The notes under the pieces were generated by a model. That model had not been told where the DNA came from and searched no databases. It worked only from the letters and a program-made list of their open reading frames with translations. This document shows positions 58,763 through 64,000 of a stretch of 64,000 nt of DNA, piece by piece (the stretch's first letter is position 1; every line of letters begins with the position of its first letter). The translations under genes were made by a program, and so were the position numbers. Source of the stretch: Cephalopachus bancanus (Eukaryota; Chordata; Mammalia; Primates; Tarsiidae); the NCBI GenBank assembly GCA_027257055.1, contig JAPVLO010000179.1, forward strand, positions 1,550,001-1,614,000. Direction: 5' to 3'.

Positions 58763-61700
58763 CAAACTGGGTAAAGATCCAGCAAAAAAGAGAACTTCAG
58801 GCCAATCTCCCTAAGAAACATAGATGCAAAATTTCTCAACAAGATTCTAGCAAATCGGATCCAACAACATATCTCAAAAATCATCCACCATGACCAAGTA
58901 GGCTTCATCCTCAGGATACATGCTTGGTTCAACATCCGCTAGACTATAAATGTAATTAAATACAACAACAGATGTAAAAACATGAACCACATGATTACAT
59001 GATTACATGCAGAAAAAGCTTTTGATAAAATCCAGCATCCCTTCTTGATAAAAACCCTCAAACTCCTAGGCACAGAAGGAACATACCTCAAAATAATAAG
59101 CGTCATCTATGATAAGCCCACAACCAGCATACTGCTAAATGGACAGAAACTGGAAACATTTCCCCTGAAAACTGGAACAAGACAAGGCTGCTGACTCTTA
59201 ACTCTCTTGTTCAACATTGTGTTGAAGACCTAGCTAGAGTAATTAGACAAGAGATGGAAATCAGGGATGTCCAAATAGGAAAAGTGGAAGTTAAGCTATC
59301 CCTCTTTGCTGATGATATGATCCTATACCTTGAAAATCCAAGAGAATCTGTCAAAAACTTGCTTGTACTGATAGAGGACATTGGCAAAGTCACGGGGTTC
59401 AAATAAATGTGCAAAAGGCAGTCGTGTTCTTTTTTTGTTGTTGTTATTTTAAGGTCAATCATTTTCTTTTTTTTTTTTTCCTTTATTTTAAAGATGTGGG
59501 ATACAATTCAAGGTTAGGTATACAAATGTTCATTATGCAGGTACCCTTGTTGATGAGGTGTGCCCCTCCCTCCCCTGGCAGTTTCCCTCAACTGCCGATC
59601 CCACCCTTTCTCCCCTGGCAGTTTCCCACTACTGCCAATCCCTTTCCCACAGTATTATGATAATTGTTCAAGGTCCGCTTATGAGTGAGAACATACAGTA
59701 CTCTGTTCTTTGTTTCTGTGATATATCACTGAGTATGATACTCTAAATCCATCCAGTTGCTGCAAAGTCCATGTTTGTCCTTCTTTATGGATGCATAATA
59801 TTCCATCATGTATATGTACCACATTTTTTTTATTCAGTCCAGCTTTGATGGGCAGCATGGTTGGTTCCATGTTTTTGCTATTGTGAATAGAGCTGCAATA
59901 AACATGTGTGTGCAGGTATCCTTTTGGTAGAATGACTAGAGTTCCTTTGGATATATTCCCAATAGGGGGATTGCAGGGTCATACGGAAGGTCAATTTCTA
60001 GTTCTTTCAGAAATTGCCATACTGACTTCCAAAGAGGTTGTACTAGTTTGCATTCCCACTAGCAGTGTAGAAGCGTTCCTTTTTCTCCACATCCTCGCCA
60101 GCATCTGTTATTTGTTTTATTAATGATGGCCATTCTTACTGGGGTTAGGTGGTATCTTATTGTGGTTTTGATTTGCATTCCTCTGACGACTAGTGAGGCT
60201 GAGCACTTTTTCATGTGTCTGTTTGCTGCCCATATATCTTCTTTTGAGAAGTGTCTATTCATGTCTTTTGCCCACTATTTAATGGGGCTGTTTGCTTTTT
60301 TCCTTTCAGCGTGTTTGAGTTCTTTGTAGATCCTGGATGTTAAGCCTTTGTCAGATATACAGTTGGAAAATATTTTTTCCCATTCTTTGGTTGTCTCCCT
60401 GCTCTCTTGATGGTCTCCTTTGCTTTGCAGAAGGTTGTCAGTTTGAAAAGGTCCCATTTGTCTATCTTATCTCTTATGGTATGGAAAGACAGTCACAGTC
60501 TTATACACCAACAACAAATAGGCAGAAAAACAAATAAAAAGCACAATCCCATTCACAATAGCCACAAAGAAATGAAATACCTTGGTATCTTCCTAACCAG
60601 AGAAGTGAAAGACCTTTACAATGAAAACTATAAAACACTGCTCAAAGAAATCCAAGAAGACACAAACAAATGGAAAAATATTCCATGCTCAAGAATAGAA
60701 AGAATCAACATTGTTAAGATGTCCATCTTACCAAAGTTAATCTACAGATTCAATGCAATATCCATTAAATTACTAACATCATTCTTCTCAGACCTGGAAA
60801 TGACAATACAGAAATTCATATGGAAATATAAATGATCACAAATACCCAAAACAATCCTTAGCAAAAGAAACAAAGCAGGACATATCACACTTTCAGACTT
60901 CAAACTTTACTATAAGGCTACAATAATCAAAACAGCCTTGTATTGGTACAAGAACAGGCATATGGACCAATGGAACAATATAGAGATTCTGGAAACAAAA
61001 CCTCAATTTCTCAACCAACTCAACTTTGACAGTCTCCAACAACCACCACTGGGGAGCAGAGAACCTATTCAATAAATGGTGTTGGGAAAACTGGCTGACC
61101 ACATGCAGAAGATTGAAACAGGACCCCTATCTATCACCATACACAAAAATCAACTCTAAATGGATCAAAGACCTAAATGTAAAACTTCACACTATAAAAA
61201 CCTTAGAAAATGCAGGGTATACCTTTATGGCAATTGGAACTGTCAACCAATTCCTGGTCGAAACCCCGAGTGCCAATGCCATAAGAGATAAGATAGACAA
61301 GTGGGACCTCATCAAACTGAAAAGCTTCCGCAAAGCCAAAGCAACCATCAAGAGAGTGAGGAAACAGTCCACAGAATAGAAAAAAAGTATTTGCCAACTA
61401 TATATCTGACAAAGGCCTAACATCCAGGATCAATAAGGAACTCAAATGCACCAAAAGGAAAAAAACAAATAGCCTCATTAAACAATGGGCAAAAGACATG
61501 AACAGACACTTCTCAAAAGAAGATATACAAGCAGCCAACAGACACAAGAAAAAGTACTCAGTCTCACTAATCATCAGAAAAATGTAAATCCAAAGCACAT
61601 TGAGATACCACCTAACCCCAGTAAGAATGGCCATCATTAATAAAATAACAACAGATGCTGGCTCAGATGTGGAGAAAAAGGAATGCCTCTATACTGCTAG

Positions 61701-62090
61701 TAGGAATGCAAACTAGTGCAATCTCTTTGGGAAACAGTGTGGTGATTTCTGAAAGAACTAGAAATTGACTTTCCATATGACCCAGCAATCAATCCCTGTA
61801 CTGGAAATATACCCAGAGGAAGTCAAAATCATTCCACAAAAAACATAGCTGCACATGCATGTTTATTGCAGTACTATTCACAATAGCAAAAGCATGGAAC
61901 CAACCATGCTGCCCAATGAAACTGGACTGGATAAAAAAAAAAAAATGTGGTAAATATACACAATGGAATATTATGCAGCCATAAAGAAGGACAAACGTAT
62001 GGACTTCACAGCAACTTGGATGGATTTAGAGTCTATCATACTCAGTGAAATGTTCTCTCATATGCTTATGTTCTCACTCATAAGTAGACC
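58763..62090 (+). pseudogene. L1 D ORF2 fragment, broken
   Basis: RT sequence is visible up to [12 protein letters not shown] near 59308-59345. After the L1 E insertion, the thumb and C-terminal parts follow: [20 protein letters not shown] near 60570, [20 protein letters not shown] near 61060, then a degraded cysteine block. Multiple stops and indels are present. Confidence 0.85.
59431..60484 (-). mobile_element. L1 copy E, 5'-truncated, inserted antisense in L1 D
   Basis: On the minus strand it reads ORF2 C-terminus then 3' UTR, with its A tail appearing as T runs at 59431-59480. Minus-strand frames include [20 protein letters not shown] near 60260. Similar flanks, AAAGGCAGTCGTGTTCT (59414-59430) and AAAGACAGTCACAGTCT (60485-60501), fit a diverged target-site duplication and lie where L1 D is interrupted. 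A local duplication of CCCCTGGCAGTTTCCC occurs in its 3' UTR near 59570-59630. Confidence 0.85.
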
Positions 62091-62311
62091 TTGAACAACT
62101 ACCATAATACTATAAGAAAGGGATTTGCAGTAGAAGGATACTGCAGGGGTAGGGATGGGGAGGTGGAACACTTCAGTAAGGGTAACTTATCTCTAACCAG
62201 ACAAAGTGGGGACCAACAAAGGGAGGCCCAAACCTTACCTGTATGATGACCACTTGTATACCTAATCCTGAGTTGTACCCCACATCTTTAAAATAAAAAA
62301 AAATTTAAAAA

Positions 62312-62525
62312 ATATGTGCCAGTCTAAGCACATTTTTATTGTGTTTTTTTAACTAATTTTACAAAGCCTTATGATGTTCCTTTTCAATAGCATGTATTTT
62401 TCTTACATTGGAATAAAAATACCAATATTTCTTATATCTACTCTGATTATACTGATAAAAAACAATTTATATTTTTTAAAATTAGAAGATGCTTCAAACA
62501 GGAGATTAAAAAGGAAAGCACATAC
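62312..62525 (-). other. PTPRK: PTPRK intron 3, start, next to exon 3 donor
   Basis: AT-rich intron between L1 D and the exon 3 donor site. Nothing else recognised. Confidence 0.5.
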
Positions 62526-62797
62526 CTGATAAAAGTTAGGCCAGAAAGTACTAATGGCCAGTTCTGCCCTATTCCATGTACGCGTTGGGTCTCCAGATAT
62601 ATTCCAGATAGGATTCCCCAATGGCCCATTATTGACCTTCACATAGACATTGAGTAACCCGGGAGCAGAATTACTCCTGCTGGATACAAAATAGTGAAAA
62701 TCGATGCAGTGGGTATCATTTTCTTTAAGCTGGGGGAGCAGCAGGTGGGCTCTCTGCCCTTCAGATCTCCCAGAGGCATTCACCAGCATAAAAGAGC
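62526..62797 (-). CDS. PTPRK: PTPRK exon encoding most of the MAM domain (probable exon 3)
   Basis: This 272-bp exon encodes two bases of a glycine codon and 90 codons, from [20 protein letters not shown] to [11 protein letters not shown]. It is the central part of the MAM adhesion domain, with a conserved cysteine in [11 protein letters not shown] and the motif [12 protein letters not shown]. Three N-glycosylation sequons are visible (NAS, NDT, NIS). The acceptor is GTTTTTACAG before base 62797; the donor is CAG|GTATGT at 62526/62525. The paralog PTPRM reads differently (KARLQLPTMKENDTHC, GPLANPIWNVTG), so kappa is favoured. Compared with human PTPRK as I recall it, [11 protein letters not shown] stands for SSKSNSPPGLL. 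In the cell this extracellular domain binds the same receptor on neighbouring cells. Confidence 0.97.
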
Positions 62798-64000
62798 CTG
62801 TAAAAACAAAATCAGAGGAGAGTCAAAACCCAAATCACTCCTTGCTGATCATCTCTGAAAAGCCACCATCATTTCCATGGGCTGGCACTGCAATTCTACA
62901 AGTCTTGCTTAAGCTTAAACTGGCATTTATTTCATACCTTTTTCATATGTTACCTCCTTCTCCCTCTACCTCCCTAACATGTTCTCAGGAGTCAGTGAAG
63001 TCCCCTGATGTTAATGCAATTAGTCTCCTAAATAACAGAAATATGGCATAATGTTTGGTAGACCTGCCCTGATCAATCTGGTAATCACTAGCTACAGGTG
63101 GTTATTTTAATTAAAATGAATTAAAAGTCCACAATATGAAAAATTCAGGTCCTCTGTCATATCAGCCATGTTTCAAGTGCTCAGAAGCTAGTTACACATG
63201 ACCAAGTTGCTATCCCATTTGGGCAGAAAGTTCTTTGGACAGCACAACTCTATCATGGTACCACCACTTGGTAATCACTCTGTATAGCCTAGAGACATAA
63301 AAAATGGGTCCAGTTTGTGGAATCTGTGAAAACTTCACTGGCCTATGCTTCCCCCTCATGACGCTCCTTGTAGTCAACGTAATGTGTAATGTGATCCTCT
63401 TACAGTTCTACAAGTACTCTTCTCCATTGGTAGAACAACTGACTTCTTGACAGTGGGAGTGCTTTCACAACGAGGTGCTGACTGATGTGATTACTACTCC
63501 AACTGGAGAACAATCACTCTCACAAGTCTCTATGAACTTATCTTATACCCATGGCACTAACTTACCTGTAAGTGTTTAAGAGTTTCCAGATAGATTCAAG
63601 CCTTCCAGATACACTACCAGTTGAGCCCTCCCCTCATGTCTGAGATCAACAGAAACAACAACCCAATAAATCATATAAATTTTATATTTCACATATAAAA
63701 AGAGAAAAGTGAAATGTTTTGGGATAAAAGATTATGACAAGTCCTCTTCAGCAGAAAAGAAAAATGTATGGAAACTAAGGAGGAAGTACACCTAATCTCG
63801 GAGTATAAAAATGAAAAAAGAAAAATACTATCCAGATGAGTTTCCCTCATTGTGAATCATAATGTTCAAGGTGTGCATACATATTTGTGTTTATATTTGT
63901 TTTAGTGTATACCTATACATATCTAGAAATATACATACATAACACCAGAACATGTATGAAATTTCTATCTTGTTACATGCTGTGATTTCCTAAGCAAAAC
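62798..64000 (-). other. PTPRK: PTPRK intron 2, gene-proximal part
   Basis: Starts with the exon 3 polypyrimidine tract. Apart from the repeat at about 63080-63250, no exon or named repeat is seen up to the window end. The first two exons of the gene lie beyond the window. Confidence 0.6.
63080..63250. mobile_element. hAT-Charlie-type remnant (MER3-like)
   Basis: ATCACTAGCTACAGGTGGTT, 'GCCATGTTTCAAGTGCTCAG' and TTTGGACAGCACAACTCT resemble the conserved parts of a common hAT element of the MER3 type. The name is from memory and uncertain. Confidence 0.5.

Larger units (their letters stand above)
58763..62311 (+). mobile_element. L1 copy D, 5'-truncated, interrupted by L1 E
   Basis: It starts inside the reverse transcriptase (AACTGGGTAAAGATCCAGC corresponds to the PKPGKD segment), runs to 59430, is cut by the antisense L1 E, and resumes at 60485-60502 with a segment that follows on in L1 order. 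It ends in a 3' UTR with CTTACCTGTATGATGACCAC and GAGTTGTACCCCACATC. Short flanking sequences, ATATGTACC (58754) and ATATGTGCC (62312), may be its target-site duplication. It runs antisense to PTPRK. Confidence 0.88.

Noticed and set aside
62403..62789. A 128-codon minus-strand frame starting at Met in the MAM exon
   Set aside because: It starts at an internal methionine and runs past the CAG|GTATGT donor into the intron. The real exon is 62526-62797.

Overview
This is a stretch of a primate nuclear genome. It lies inside one large gene on the minus strand, the receptor-type tyrosine phosphatase kappa gene (PTPRK). Three exons with clean GT/AG splice sites are visible: a 272-bp MAM-domain exon (62526-62797), a 79-bp exon that finishes the MAM domain (32951-33029) and a 116-bp exon that opens the Ig domain (1839-1954). 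Their reading phases join without a break (1, 0, 1, 0). By the family's usual gene structure they are probably coding exons 3, 4 and 5. Everything else is intron: two complete introns of about 31.0 and 29.5 kb, plus the edges of two more.

The source is a primate because dimeric 7SL-derived Alu elements are present. It is probably not human, ape or monkey. The younger Alus share an unusual form: they end in ...GACTCCAACTC, contain GGATCGCCGGAGCCCAGCAG, and open with GCCGGGCTCGGTGGCTCAG. The youngest L1 family also has a 3' UTR I do not recognise from anthropoids. Tarsier is my best guess from memory of Alu types. Lemur Alus and the tRNA-fused galago Alus do not look like this.

Layout from left to right. 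1-13.6 kb: exon 5, an old L1 with an Alu inside it, a 5'-inverted L1 holding a younger L1 3' end, an MLT1-like LTR, an antisense L1 end, a MER2-like remnant and a MIR. 13.7-29.1 kb: a three-level nest, an ancient L1 split by a full-length L1 (A), itself split in its 3' UTR by another full-length L1 (B). Both young insertions have perfect target-site duplications. 29-34.3 kb: mostly unique intron with an Alu and exon 4. 34.37-41.03 kb: a third full-length L1 (C) with a different, GC-rich 5' UTR. 41-49.6 kb: Alus, L1 ends, microsatellites, two mariner remnants facing each other, and hAT and Tigger remnants. 49.6-53.1 kb: unique intron with an AT-rich, homeodomain-site-like cluster. 53-58.3 kb: Alus and LTR pieces. 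58.7-62.3 kb: an L1 (D) broken by an antisense L1 (E). 62.5-64 kb: exon 3 and intron 2.

The only host gene product encoded here is part of the PTPRK ectodomain. L1 copies A-D each carry disabling changes, although B's ORF2 is close to intact. I found no RNA gene, CRISPR array, complete virus or new multi-gene system. The most interesting points are the nested L1 history, a stop codon at the same ORF1 position in L1 copies A and B, exchange of L1 5' UTRs, and the possible effect of L1 antisense promoters on PTPRK.
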